64,000 bases of DNA from CAVOGJ01 sp963700865 (lineage in GTDB: Bacteria; Planctomycetota; Planctomycetia; Pirellulales; Pirellulaceae): NCBI GenBank assembly GCA_963700865.1, contig CAVOZC010000023.1:1-64000 (forward strand), written 5' to 3'. The notes below the pieces were generated by a model. That model ran no database searches, was not told the DNA's origin, and saw only the letters and a list, made by a program, of their open reading frames with translations. The position numbers and the translations under genes are program-made. Of this stretch, positions 38,938 to 49,288 are shown piece by piece. Each line of letters starts with the position of its first letter. Position 1 is the stretch's first letter.

Positions 38938-40199
38938 TCAGTCCGGCATCGCGAATTGGGCTTCGATGTGCCCCAGCAAGTCCGCCTCACTGGGCAATGA
39001 CGCTCGACAGCACCGGGTGGGCCACCAGCGGGACTTGATCCATGCGGAACCACGTGGCATGAGTCTCGATACCATTGCGGGCGGCCGCCAGCGAGACATT
39101 GGCAAAGGGAGCCGGGTGGTCCCCCGGGCCAATTGCGATACACGGAATCGATGTCAGCCGTTGACGGGCCGCTGCGGAGAGCCCGTGGTCGGCGTCCTCT
39201 CCCACCAGCATGGCCAGATCGACCTGTTGGTCGAGCAGCAGTTGTTCGGCGGTCCAGGCGCCGTAACGAGGGTAGCCGGCCGCAAAGCTGACGTTGGCCG
39301 GAAAGCCGCTCTGCCAGGTCAACACCTGTTCGGCGGTCACGCTTGCTGGCCGCGACCAATCGACCATACAGACAAAACGGGTGTGATCGTTCAGCTCGCG
39401 GATCCATTGAAATGCCACTTGGCAGTCGGCCACTCCGCCCCGCGATGTCGCCAGTGCCTCTCCCAGAAACATTGCTCCGTAGGTTGCCGAGCCAAGCTCG
39501 CCGGCCAATTCCCGCCAAGCTTCGACGGCCACGCCCGTGTCTTGCTTCACGCGGGCGGCAGTGGGGGAGTGGCCTTTCAACAAGGCTCGCAAAACCTGGA
39601 AACAGGCCGCATCGCTGCCGGGCCGAATACGCACATAACGATCGACCGCGCCTGTGGTCTCGGTCTGGCGGCTGTCGATCACGAGTGACTTGCGTGGCTT
39701 GCCGTTCGGTAAGCTATAGCGTTCCAAGTGCCTGGGGTGTGTCGTGGTCGGGTCCGAGCCCCAGAAGAGGACGAGGTCAGCTCGTTGGCGGATTTCGCCA
39801 AGCGTCGCCGTCACCATGCCGACTTGTTGCAACGCGACCGTCGCGGCGGGAAAGTGGCCGACCGAAAAGTCAACGATGGCACCGCTGCGATCGGCGAGCG
39901 AGATGGCGGCCCGTGCCGTTTCGATGCCCGCGTCCCGCGTCTCCCAGGAATAGCGGCAGGTGGGCTGCTCGGAGCAGCTGCGCCGCGCGGGCCACACCAG
40001 CCGGTGGGTCGGCGATTTGCCCGTCCAGCCAGCACGGGGAAGGTGAAGTGGCACGGGGCGGACGCTGAAACCACTGCTGTCCCAGCGGGCAGGCGTTGAC
40101 GGCCGCCAGGATGCGCTCGCCCGTCACGTTCACGCGGATATCATCGCACAGACAGCCGCAGCCGCCGCACACGCGATCGGTGTGGTTGCTCGATTCCAT
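38938..40199 (-). CDS. fhcB: Formylmethanofuran dehydrogenase subunit B
   Basis: Subunit of the formyltransferase/hydrolase complex that releases formate from formyl-methanofuran in tetrahydromethanopterin-linked C1 oxidation, known in methylotrophs and planctomycetes. About 420 residues, molybdopterin-oxidoreductase fold. The N-terminus CGGCGCLCDDIRV carries cysteines of a Fe-S site. Later signatures are IVDFSVGHFPAATVALQQVG, LVLFWGSDPTTTHPRHLERY, VIDSRQTETTGAVDRYVRI and CMVDWSRPASVTAEQVLTW. Frameshifts lie near 40050, 39945 and 39000; past the last, the true C-terminus is ADLLGHIEAQFAMPD ending at 38938. Its ATG overlaps the yceH stop (TGATG), so the two are coupled. Other fhc genes are not in the window. 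Confidence 0.88.
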
Positions 40200-40984
40200 C
40201 AGGAAAGATTGGACCAGATATCTTCAATCTCTTTTTTCATCCGCGCAACTTCGAGCTGCAATTGCTCGACCAGGTCGCGTAGCGAGCCGACATCCGTGTC
40301 CCCGGTTGTCCCCGGTGCGGACCGGGGTTCGGGTACCGTGGGAGTCGCCGCAGGAGGCTGATGCGCACGCATGGCGGTCGAGTCGCCGGTTGCGGCGGCG
40401 GGCGAGTCACGGTGGTCCGCCGTACCGCCGCTGGCAAACTCGGACTTGATCTCCCTCAGTTCCCGCTCCGGGTAGAGGGCGTGCGTGACGATCTGGCCGC
40501 GGCCTTCGGGCGTGAGTGCGATGACCAGTCCTTTTTCCATCAGTGTTTGCACGACTGGTCGTAACGCCGTGACATCAGGCAAGGCGTTGCCCGCCATGCG
40601 GGCTGCCCGCCCCCGCAAGTCACCGATGGTTTGCGGACCGCGGAGGAGCAGTTCGGCCATCACGGAAAGTTCGGTACCGTCGACCCCCAACCAGTCCTTC
40701 ATGTAGTGTCGGTACTTAGGAACACGCCCGTCTCCGTGGACTTCTCCGACGGCGCCGCATTCGCGCAAGGCGGTCAGGGCATCTTCAGCGTCTTCCGCAT
40801 CCAACTCCATTTGTGGATCGCGATTGCTTTTTTGATTGCTGCCCACGACGACGGCGTTCAGCGAGAGCGGATAGCCACTGGGGGTGGTCTTGGCCTTCTC
40901 CACCAGGACCCCCAGCACCCGACGTTGCGCGGGAGGGAGCGGCTGCCATTTTGCCGCCGCGGGTTCACGGGACTCTTGATTCAT
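40199..40984 (-). CDS. yceH: YceH-family (DUF480) protein
   Basis: 261 residues. The DUF480 domain, two winged helices, has RRVLGVLVEKAKTTPSGYPL, SLNAVVVGSNQKSNRDP and MAELLLRGPQTIGDLRGRAARM. A low-complexity linker rich in A, P and T follows, then a C-terminal coiled coil (LRDLVEQLQLEVARMKKEIE). The family is widespread and its function is not established. The stop overlaps the fhcB start. Confidence 0.85.
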   Translation of the reverse strand: MNQESREPAAAKWQPLPPAQRRVLGVLVEKAKTTPSGYPLSLNAVVVGSNQKSNRDPQMELDAEDAEDALTALRECGAVGEVHGDGRVPKYRHYMKDWLGVDGTELSVMAELLLRGPQTIGDLRGRAARMAGNALPDVTALRPVVQTLMEKGLVIALTPEGRGQIVTHALYPERELREIKSEFASGGTADHRDSPAAATGDSTAMRAHQPPAATPTVPEPRSAPGTTGDTDVGSLRDLVEQLQLEVARMKKEIEDIWSNLS

Positions 40985-41224
40985 CGTGCTACCTTTGCCT
41001 GGGTTGACGTCAATATCTGTTGGTCAACTGCAATATACGTGGGACGGGTCGGATCGCGTAGTGCTCTGCCAGTTTTGCTGGCACAACATCTTGTGGCTAA
41101 CGGCCTGACGGTGGCATCGTGCCGCGACAAACCCCATTTGATCTTGGTCGATCCTCTGCCGAGTGATACGTTTCCTGCGGTTGGCAACCAAGAATTTCCG
41201 CCGCACAATCCAGGGAAGGTGAAA

Positions 41225-42301
41225 ATGTCCAGGGACGGACAATTTTTCTCTACGCGGCTCGTCCGCATCCACGCCGGGTGGTTGGTCGGGCTGACGGTGT
41301 TCGTCAGCCTTGGCTGTCAGACCGTGCCGGTGACCGGACGCAAGCGGGTCCTGCTCGTCTCGGAACCGAACGAGATTGAGTTGGGAGCGACCGCGTTTCG
41401 CGAAGTATTGGTGGCTGAGCCGGTCTCGGAAAACGCACACTTTGTCGAATTGGTGCAGCGCGTGGGAGAACGCCTGGCCGCAGTCGCTGAACGTCCCGAT
41501 TACGAATGGCAATTCCAAGTCATTGCCTCGCCGGAGCAAAATGCCTTTTGTCTGCCAGGCGGGAAAGTCGCCGTCTATGAAGGTATTTTGCCCATCTGCC
41601 AGAACGAAGGCGGCCTGGCCGTCGTGATGTCTCATGAGGTAGCGCACGCGTTGGCCCGGCACGGTGCGGAACGGATGACGCACGATTATATGGTGAACGG
41701 AGTCGGCACGGTGCTGCAGCAGTTGACCCGCAAGCAGGAAACCACGGTTCACGATCGCCTGATGAGCGGCTATGGAATCGCCTCCAAGTACGGCTTTGTG
41801 CTCCCCTATAGTCGGAAACATGAGTCAGAGGCAGACCAGATCGGACTGCTGCTGATGGCCAAAGCCGGGTATGATCCGAGCGAGGCGCCGCGTTTCTGGC
41901 ATCGATTCGCCCAGGCCAAATCGGGTCAGGCGACGCCCGAGTTCCTTTCGACACATCCCAATGACGAGCGGTGCGCCGCCGAGTTGCGGGCCCAACTTGC
42001 CATGGCGAACGAGGTGTACGCACTCGCACCGGCCCGGTACGGCACCGGGGTTCCCATTTCCTTCACGGTGGCGGGCGGCTCGGTGAGTACGGCCGCGGCA
42101 GCCACGACGTCGGGGCCGGCTGGTGTGTCGCCGACGACCATCCAGCCGGCATCGTACGATCAGCCGCTCGCGGGTTTGCCGGCGACCGTTTACGGAGCAG
42201 GGGCGCCGAATTCCGAGCCGTCGGCCAGTCCGCTGCGAACTGCGGGACAAGCGGTTCAACCGTCGGCCGCTCTGACGGACCAGGCGAATCCGCTCCGCTG
42301 A
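41225..42301 (+). CDS. M48-family metallopeptidase, lipoprotein
   Basis: About 358 residues. The signal ends in a lipobox (VFVSLGCQT), so the protein is probably lipid-anchored. The zinc site is VMSHEVAHALARHGAERM near 41630, with the third ligand in SRKHESEADQIGL near 41815. FLSTHPNDERCAAEL is the conserved C-terminal motif. Similar to LoiP/BepA-type envelope quality-control proteases. The final ~90 residues are a low-complexity A/P/S/T tail. Intact gene. Confidence 0.88.
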   Translation: MSRDGQFFSTRLVRIHAGWLVGLTVFVSLGCQTVPVTGRKRVLLVSEPNEIELGATAFREVLVAEPVSENAHFVELVQRVGERLAAVAERPDYEWQFQVIASPEQNAFCLPGGKVAVYEGILPICQNEGGLAVVMSHEVAHALARHGAERMTHDYMVNGVGTVLQQLTRKQETTVHDRLMSGYGIASKYGFVLPYSRKHESEADQIGLLLMAKAGYDPSEAPRFWHRFAQAKSGQATPEFLSTHPNDERCAAELRAQLAMANEVYALAPARYGTGVPISFTVAGGSVSTAAAATTSGPAGVSPTTIQPASYDQPLAGLPATVYGAGAPNSEPSASPLRTAGQAVQPSAALTDQANPLR

Positions 42302-42617
42302 CCGTGGCGGCAGGATCGGCTTCCCGCCAATCGTGTTCGGAACAAAACGTGTGGTGACGATCAACGATCGACCATGTTTTATGCAGGCATTGACGGGGGA
42401 GACGCGGGGCTGCCGATTACCGTTAATCACCGGCCCGTGACGGTCACCCGGCCCGTGATTGTTACCCGGCCCTGACGGCCACCCGGCCCCTGACGGGTGC
42501 CGGTTCGCCACCGGGCGATGCGCTACGATTTGAGCCCGCGTGGCTTTAGCGGCTATATTGCGAGGCTGGGCCCGGTGGTGGGGGCCAAGATTCGTCTCCT
42601 TGTCGCGAAGGACTTAC
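42302..42617. repeat. Intergenic region with short ACCCGGCCC repeats
   Basis: No gene in 316 bases. At 42431-42505 there are four or five copies of a 16-19-base unit ACCCGGCCCGTGACGG with variation, on the strand downstream of the peptidase gene. Confidence 0.65.
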
Positions 42618-42926
42618 ATGTCGGCTCCTCGCTTCACGATTCGCCGCCTGCTGTGGATCACGACCTTGGGGGCCGTGGTCGCCTGGGTATCGAATATGTC
42701 TCGCCTGGGTGCCATTTGGGCCCAGACGCTCATTTTTGTGCTTCTCATCGTAGGGATTTCGTTCTTGGGTTACGCCGTCGCTTATGGCGTCACTCTGGTG
42801 GTGACCAATTTCTGGGAGTTGCTAGTAAGACCTGAGCGGCGGCCCGAATGGGAAGGGAACGAGCCATCTCCGTTTGCCGAACATCGTCCGCCGCCGCAAT
42901 GGTTACCGCCGGAAGAGCCCGTCTAG
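42618..42926 (+). CDS. Small membrane protein
   Basis: 102 residues with two membrane segments (RLLWITTLGAVVAWVSNM and TLIFVLLIVGISFLGYAVAY) and a soluble Pro-rich tail (PSPFAEHRPPPQWLPPEE). The N-terminus MSAPRFTIRRLLW resembles the short cap found before many planctomycete membrane proteins. It is 12 bases upstream of the large exporter partner, so it may belong to that operon. Function unknown. Confidence 0.6.
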   Translation: MSAPRFTIRRLLWITTLGAVVAWVSNMSRLGAIWAQTLIFVLLIVGISFLGYAVAYGVTLVVTNFWELLVRPERRPEWEGNEPSPFAEHRPPPQWLPPEEPV

Positions 42927-42938
42927 GGCAGAGATCCC

Positions 42939-45302
42939 ATGGGATATGCTCGCACAATCGCTCGGCAGGATGCGTGGCGGGTTCGCGGCGACGCGCTTGT
43001 CCGGTCGATCGTCGGGTTACTGGTCCTGGCATGTTTCGGCGTGCGGTCTGTTTGGGCGGGGGGCGGTGGTGTGACGCGCTTTGCCTACGGCAAGCCGGGC
43101 CGGGGCGCGGCTCTGTCCGTGGAGATCGACAGTCGCTGGATCAAGGGGGACGGGTATCGACCGGTGCGGGTGGTCGTGCGACCCGTGGCCAAGCCGAAGT
43201 TCACCCGTGATCGGCAGGTGACTATCGTCCTCTACCACGATGTGGGCCATCCCGAGTTTCCGCTGGAGCTGACGACGCAGGTGATTGACTTGCCGGAGGG
43301 GGCCGCGGAGGTCACGGCGACGATTTACGTGCAACAAAATCGGGTGCAAAGTAACCTGGGCGTCGAATTCTGGGAGGGACGACGCGAACTGCGGAACGTC
43401 TACGCGGCACCCCTCGTCGATCCATCGAGCGATGGGAATTGGAGTGACGCCGCGCCGGGCATCCTGGTCATCGATTTCGACGTTCCCGTGCGGAACACGT
43501 CGGTTCCGGCCGGGACGGAGCGTCTGGGGGAATCGGCGGAGGATGTTGAGTCCGCCATCGATCGGCGGCTGCCGGGATTGGGGCTGGTCAAAGGGTTCGG
43601 TCCTCTGTGGCTGCGAGAGGCCGGTGCGGCCGAGCCGCCTAGCTGGAATTCGATCGATGCCAAGGTTCCGACGTTTCAGTACTTGTCTCCGTATGATCTG
43701 CCGGCCGAGTGGATTGGGCTGACCGCCGTCGACATCGGCGTTCTTGGGCTGGACGATCTCACGCGGCTGCGAAGCGAATTGCCGGACGTTTGGCGGGTGG
43801 TCGAGGCGTGGCTGCGCAATGGCGGCATGTTGTGGGTGACTGGCGTGGGAGACAACTTGGTTCGCTTGGGCACGTTGAATGAGGCCTTGAGCCTGAGCGC
43901 TGCCCGGACCGTGGACGATGCCCAGGGGAGCGACCGCGTCGTACCCCCGACAACCGAGGGAGCGGCAAATGAGAGGTTGGCGGAGCGGGAGTCGCCAATG
44001 CCTCGGGCGGAAGAAGGCTGGCAATTGGTGAGGCGGGGCCCGAGCACGAAGGGCCTGTCGTACTTTCAACGCCAGCCGGGTTACCAATGGGTCAACGGCC
44101 GCTACACGGAGGTCGCCTCGGACGACGATCGTTTCGCGTTTCCCGCAGAGATCTCCGCGAACGACGTCTTATTCGCGACGCACGATTTGCAGTTTGGCCA
44201 AGTCGTCGCCTGGGCATCTGTGGACCCGCTGGCGAGGGAAGGCAGTGCCTATTGGGATGTGATCTTCAAACGGTTGGGCGTGGACCGTTGGATGTGGTCT
44301 CAACGGCACGGCTTCTCCCTGGTGCGTGACAATTTCAGTTTCTGGAACTTCTTGATTCCAGGTGTTGGCTTGGCGCCTGTCAACTTGTTTCGTGTCGTGA
44401 TTACCTTATTCGTGTTGCTGATCGGTCCGCTCAATTATTCGTTTCTCAAGCGATGGAAGCGGTTGAACTGGATGTTACTGACCGTCCCTTTGTCAGCGTT
44501 ATTGGTGACATTTGCTTTGACGAACTATGCGCTTTTTACTGATGGCATTTCTGTCAAAGCACGGCTCCGCAGCGTGACTTGTCTGGATCAACGGGTGGGT
44601 CACGCGGTGACATGGTCGCGTCAAGCGTATTTCGCGGGGATCGCGCCAGCCGGGGGGCTCGTGTTCCCCGCGGATGTCGCCGTGTATCCGTTGGATTACG
44701 ACCCGATTGCCCGTTTTGGTCGTCGCGGACAGGTGCGCAACGTGGTGTGGGACGAGCGACAGCGTCTTGCGACGGGCTATCTTCCGTCGCGGACGACGGC
44801 GCAACTGATGGTCCAGCGCAGCGGACCCTCATCGCTGCGAATCGCCTTTCGCGAGGGGCCCGCCGGATTGGAAGGTTTTACGAACCAGCTTCGTGGCCAG
44901 GTGGAACGGCTGCTGGTGGTGGACGCGGCGGGCGACACGTTTGTCGCTGGCAGTGTCGCCGCGGGGGGTGAGGGGACGTTGCAGCCAGTCAGTCCGGAAG
45001 ACGGACGAGAATGGCTGGACGAGCATTGCGGCGCTGATGATTTGCGGGTACCGGCGGGTGTGGATCCAGAAGCAGCCATGAATGCTACGGTCAACCGCTG
45101 GCAATTCAGCAATGCCAATAGTCAACTTGCCGACACGTCGGATCGGACGAGTCGCATGGAGCAGCAATTGGTGCGGTTGTCGACGTCCGGATGTCCGACT
45201 CGAAGCTATGTCGCCATCCTCCGCGAGGGGGGTGAGGTGCCCCTGGGAGTGCGATCCGCCAATATTAAGGACTCACGCTATTTCGTCGTCGGTAGCTTCT
45301 AG
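42939..45302 (+). CDS. Large membrane protein of an ABC exporter operon
   Basis: 787 residues, intact. A basic N-terminus leads to the signal-like segment SIVGLLVLACFGVRSVWAGG. Residues ~45-470 are soluble and extracytoplasmic, with beta-rich text (VEIDSRWIKGDGYRPVRVVV) and a region like a glutamine amidotransferase-fold domain (WRVVEAWLRNGGMLWVTGVG). Two membrane segments follow (LIPGVGLAPVNLFRVVITLF and LNWMLLTVPLSALLVTFALT), then a C-terminal soluble domain. It is followed at 36 bases by an ABC ATPase and then its permease. It may be the substrate-handling part of that system, like the large partner of GldA/GldF-type exporters, but this is inference. Confidence 0.65.
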   Translation: MGYARTIARQDAWRVRGDALVRSIVGLLVLACFGVRSVWAGGGGVTRFAYGKPGRGAALSVEIDSRWIKGDGYRPVRVVVRPVAKPKFTRDRQVTIVLYHDVGHPEFPLELTTQVIDLPEGAAEVTATIYVQQNRVQSNLGVEFWEGRRELRNVYAAPLVDPSSDGNWSDAAPGILVIDFDVPVRNTSVPAGTERLGESAEDVESAIDRRLPGLGLVKGFGPLWLREAGAAEPPSWNSIDAKVPTFQYLSPYDLPAEWIGLTAVDIGVLGLDDLTRLRSELPDVWRVVEAWLRNGGMLWVTGVGDNLVRLGTLNEALSLSAARTVDDAQGSDRVVPPTTEGAANERLAERESPMPRAEEGWQLVRRGPSTKGLSYFQRQPGYQWVNGRYTEVASDDDRFAFPAEISANDVLFATHDLQFGQVVAWASVDPLAREGSAYWDVIFKRLGVDRWMWSQRHGFSLVRDNFSFWNFLIPGVGLAPVNLFRVVITLFVLLIGPLNYSFLKRWKRLNWMLLTVPLSALLVTFALTNYALFTDGISVKARLRSVTCLDQRVGHAVTWSRQAYFAGIAPAGGLVFPADVAVYPLDYDPIARFGRRGQVRNVVWDERQRLATGYLPSRTTAQLMVQRSGPSSLRIAFREGPAGLEGFTNQLRGQVERLLVVDAAGDTFVAGSVAAGGEGTLQPVSPEDGREWLDEHCGADDLRVPAGVDPEAAMNATVNRWQFSNANSQLADTSDRTSRMEQQLVRLSTSGCPTRSYVAILREGGEVPLGVRSANIKDSRYFVVGSF

Positions 45303-45338
45303 CCACAACGAGGGTTTCGGGTGATTCAGGCACGTCCG

Positions 45339-46267
45339 ATGATCGAGCTGAGGCGACTGCATCGATTCTTCGGTAGCACGCGCGGTGAACGACGTGTCGT
45401 TTGAAGTTCGCGGCGGTGAAGTCTTCGGCTATATCGGACCCAACGGCGCCGGCAAGACGACCAGTATGCGGATTCTGGCCACGCTCGACCTGCCAACCTG
45501 CGGTGATGCATTCGTGGACGGTTTTTCGGTAATCAACGACGCCGAGCGGGTGCGGCGACGGTTGGGCTTCATGCCCGACTCGTTTGGAACTTATTCCGAC
45601 GTGAATTGTGCGGAGTACCTCGATTTTTTTGCCCGCGCGTATGGTCTGGCAGGTCGCGAACGGGCACGAGCCTGCCACCGCGTGATGCAGTTCACGGGAC
45701 TGGATGTGTTGGCCGAAAAGCCAATCCGGGGACTCTCGAAGGGGATGAAGCAGCGGCTCTGTCTGGGGCGCGCGTTGATCCATGATCCCCAGGTGCTGGT
45801 GCTGGACGAACCAGCCGCCGGGCTGGATCCCCGTGCGCAGGATCGAGTTGCGGGAAATGATCGGTCGGCTGGCGGCGGACGGTAAGGCCGTCCTGATCAG
45901 CTCGCACATTCTGACGGAATTAGCGGAAATATGTCACAGCGTGGGCATTATCGAGCAGGGCGAGTTGCTGGCGGTCGGCTCGGTCGAGGAAATGAAGCGG
46001 CGTCTGGTTAGCCACATGACGGTCATCCGTGTGCGGGTACTCGACCGTGTCACGGAAGTCGCCGAGTGGTTGGGGCAGCAATCGTCGGTCGAATCCGTAT
46101 CGGTGCGGAGCGACACGATATTTCTGGAATTTGAGGGTGAAGATGTTGACCGCGCCCGCTTGTTGCGAGAACTGGTCGCACAGGGATTTGATGTCGTGTC
46201 GTTTGCCGTGCAGGACCGCAATCTAGAGGAGGTCTTTCTCGACGTCACGAAGGGGCGTGTGCAATGA
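45339..46267 (+). CDS. ABC transporter ATP-binding protein (two frameshifts)
   Basis: ATPase of an ABC-2 type exporter, about 310 residues. Walker A is GYIGPNGAGKTTSMRIL, signature IRGLSKGMKQRLCLGRALI, Walker B VLVLDEPAAGLDP, switch His in AVLISSHILTEL. The C-terminal ~80 residues (RVRVLDRVTEVAEWLGQ to NLEEVFLDVTKG) are the usual extension of drug/polysaccharide-type ATPases. Frameshifts near 45382 (lost CG in a CGCGCG run) and 45842. The start ATG 45339 gives MIELRRLHRFFG; GTG 45321 is possible. The stop overlaps the permease start by four bases. Confidence 0.92.
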
Positions 46268-47990
46268 GCAGCGAAATCGCCTCGAAGGCTCCCCGGGCCA
46301 AGTCATCCCCGTTCGCAACGCTCGACGAACGACTGGGGCCTTGGGAGCAACGATTGGACCGTCTCAGCGACTGGTTGAATCCAATTCTGGTGAAGGAGTC
46401 AAGACAGGCGTTAAAGAGTCGCCAGTTTCTCACGACCTTCTCGCTGGTGCTGATCGCCTGCTGGGGCTGGTCGATGCTCGGTGTCGCCTTGCAGAGTCCG
46501 AATATCTTCTATGTGCCCGGCGGTCGTTACATGCTCGTGGGTTATTTCCTGATCCAGAATTTTCCGCTCTGCATCATCATCCCGTTCGCCGCTTATCGCT
46601 CTTTGGCTGCCGAACGAGAGGACGGTACCTACGAATTGCTGCAGATTTCCGCGCTCCGACCCATGCAGATCGTGGGCGGCAAGCTGGGGAGCGCTGCCCT
46701 CCAGATGATGATCTATCTGTCGGTGCTGGCGCCCTGCATGACCTTTACTTACCTGTTGCGGGGCGTCGATATTCTGCTCGTGCTGTCGCTCGTGTTGTGG
46801 AGTGCGCTGGCGTGTGGGCTGTTGTGTTGCTTTGGCCTGTTGTTGGCGACGTTGATGCGTGCCCGCCACCTGCAGGTACTCGTCTCGGTGTTCCTGGTAT
46901 TGATGTTGGGTGGATTTTGTTTGGCCACGAGTGCGGGTGTCTCGGCCATGATCAGCGAGGGTGCTCCGATCCCTTTCGCCGAACCCGAATACTGGATCGG
47001 CTTTGCCGCGGCCGTGACCGCCGTGGTGGCAACCGCCGCGATGTTTTTGCTGGCTGCCGCCGCGCGGATTACCAATCGCAGCGAGAATCGCGCGACGCCG
47101 TTGCGTATGGGAATGGTCGTCTACCAACTGTTGCTGCTCGGCTGGTGCGCCCGCTACTGGTTTTGTTTTGGTGAAGAGGCGGTCCTGGCGATCTACGTCT
47201 TTCTTGCCTGTTCCCTGTGGGCCGTTTTTGGCGCCATGATGACGGGCGAGAGTCCTCAACTTTCGCCTCGCGCCCGTCGAGGGTTGCCTGCCACCACCTT
47301 CGGAAAGATGTTCCTGACCTTGTTCTACCCGGGGCCGGGTACGGGCTATGTGTTCGCCGTGGTGAACCTGTTTGTCGTCGTGGCGGCTGTGATGGGCATG
47401 TCCGCGACCAAGCATGCGTTCAGCTGGCCAAGGTCCGTCACGTCGATTATGGCCTGTGCCTGGACCGCCGCCGCCTATGGGATGTTCTATCTGGGCGTCA
47501 ATCGTCTGTTGGTCCGCGCGTTCTCGCGGCGATCACCCCCCAACCCCGGACTCGGCCTGCTGACCGGCGTATTACTCGTGCTGCTGGGGGCATTTATTCC
47601 ACTGACCGTGCAATTCTCGTTTCGCCAATTGATGAGCATGCGGATGGATTACACGGTCCTGCAGTTGCCAAATGTGTTCTGGACGCTGGTCGAGGTGAGC
47701 GATACGGGTTCGCTGTATGGACCCGGCTGGAACGCGATTACCTGGGTGATCCTTGGTTTCGGGGCGCTCGTTTTTTTGATCAACCTCTTACTGATGCCCA
47801 CCCAGCTGGATCGAGGTCCGTCCCCGGTGCCGGCTCGCGTGCTGGAGGACGAGGCGGCCGGCCAACCGGCTCCGCTCAGCACCACCGCGCACGAATCCAT
47901 GGGACGCATGACCGCTGGGTGGGCCCTGTCGGTGGGGGCTGACGGGATGGTTGCGCGAAGGCTTCCCGGGGGGGGGAATGCCCGCCTGTT
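46264..47990 (+). CDS. ABC-2 type permease
   Basis: Multi-spanning protein of about 570 residues with 11-12 hydrophobic segments, for example FSLVLIACWGWSMLGVAL, SLVLWSALACGLLCCFGLLL, VTAVVATAAMFLLAAAARI and WVILGFGALVFLINLLLM. The N-terminal NPILVKESRQALKSRQF and EREDGTYELLQISALRP elements are typical of ABC-2 permeases with GldF-like features. ATGA overlap with the ATPase. The frame stays open to 48360 through a nine-G run near 47970 and into the desaturase coding region, but the last ~110 codons before that are not permease-like. I place the true end near the G run, where a read error has probably hidden the stop. Confidence 0.8.
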
Positions 47991-48186
47991 TGGCCGTCCG
48001 GTTCGACGATTTAGGGGGATCGGGCGGGCCGGCGGGTGGCGATCGCCAGCTGTTACACAACTTTTACACGGCAAGGCCTGTTTCCTGAGGCTGCGCGTCG
48101 CGTCGTTTCCTAGAATTTCCCGACACGTTAATTACACCTACGGGGCGCAACGAGCGCCTTGGACGCAGAGCAACGGGGAGCTAGAA

Positions 48187-49288
48187 ATGTCAAGCGTAGT
48201 TAAGGAGCGGAACCACAAGGGGACCGCAGGGCGGCAGCAGGATCACAAGGTCGTCACCGTGGATACGGTGATCGACGCGCGGCTCGATCATGGGCACCAT
48301 GGTCATGGCCATGTGACGCCGAAAGAGGCCTGGGAAGCGGCCCGCGCAGATGCTGCGTAACGGGATTGATTGGCCGGTGGCCATTTGGCTGGGAACGATT
48401 CATGTGGGCGCCTTGGCGGCCCCGTTTTTCTTCAGTTGGCCGGCGCTGGTGGCCACGGTGGTGCTGCACTGGATGACCGGTGGTTTGGGAGTTTGTCTGG
48501 GTTATCACCGACTGCTGACGCATCAAAGCTTCAAGACGCAGCGTTGGGTCCGTTATGTGCTCAGCATCATTGGTGGGCTGTCGGGCGAGGGATCCGCGAT
48601 CTGCTGGACCGCCAATCATCGCAAGCATCATGCCCACAGCGACCACGTGGGCGATCCGCATTCGCCGCTCGACGGTCCCTGGTGGAGTCACATTTTATGG
48701 ACGATGGCCAGGCGGACGCCGGCGGAGCTGGAGCAGCTGAATGCGCGTTGGATTCCGGACCTCAAGGATGATAAGGACCTGCTCCAATTGCATCGCTATT
48801 TCCTGGCGAGTCACTTTGCATTGGGCGTGGTGCTGGGCGTTGGCGGCTATCTCGCCGGCGGCTGGTACTTGGCGACGTCGATGATCGTGTGGGGCATGTT
48901 TTTGCGATTGGCGTTGGTGCTTCATTCGACCTGGTTTGTCAACTCGGCCAGCCACATCTGGGGTTACCGTAATTACGAGACGACCGATGAGAGCCGCAAC
49001 AACTGGTGGGTGGCCATCATCACGTATGGCGAGGGCTGGCACAACAATCACCATGCCTATCCTCGCATGGCCCGTCATGGCCATCGTTGGTGGGAAGTCG
49101 ACGTCACGTTCCTAACCATCCGGCTGATGGAAAAGTTGGGTTTGGCCTGGGATGTGGTCGATCACCAGCACAAGAAGCGAGCCGAGCAGAATACGGTGCA
49201 AGCGGCCGTCGTCACGAAGCACGATGTCGATTCGATTCTCAAGTCGCATCGTCAGCCGAAAAACGATAGCCAGCATCTCGCACCGTGA
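48187..49288 (+). CDS. Acyl-CoA desaturase (delta-9 fatty acid desaturase)
   Basis: Membrane di-iron desaturase of about 367 residues. The three histidine boxes are GYHRLLTHQSF, TANHRKHHAHSDHVGDPHSP and EGWHNNHHAYPRMARHGHRWWE. A hydrophilic His-rich N-terminus (DHGHHGHGHVTP) precedes the first membrane segment. A break near 48345 is repaired by restoring GC in the CGCGCAG context. ATG 48187 follows a weak GGGGAG. The C-terminal frame ends 50 bases inside the convergent response regulator gene. Confidence 0.92.

Noticed and set aside
38386..39000. Plus-strand open frame of ~200 codons
   Set aside because: Low-complexity Pro/Arg translation of the C-rich repeat, running antisense into fhcB.
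46264..48360. Single 698-codon fusion of ABC permease and desaturase N-terminus
   Set aside because: The segment between them is not protein-like and includes a nine-G run; the desaturase has its own start at 48187 and continues in another frame.
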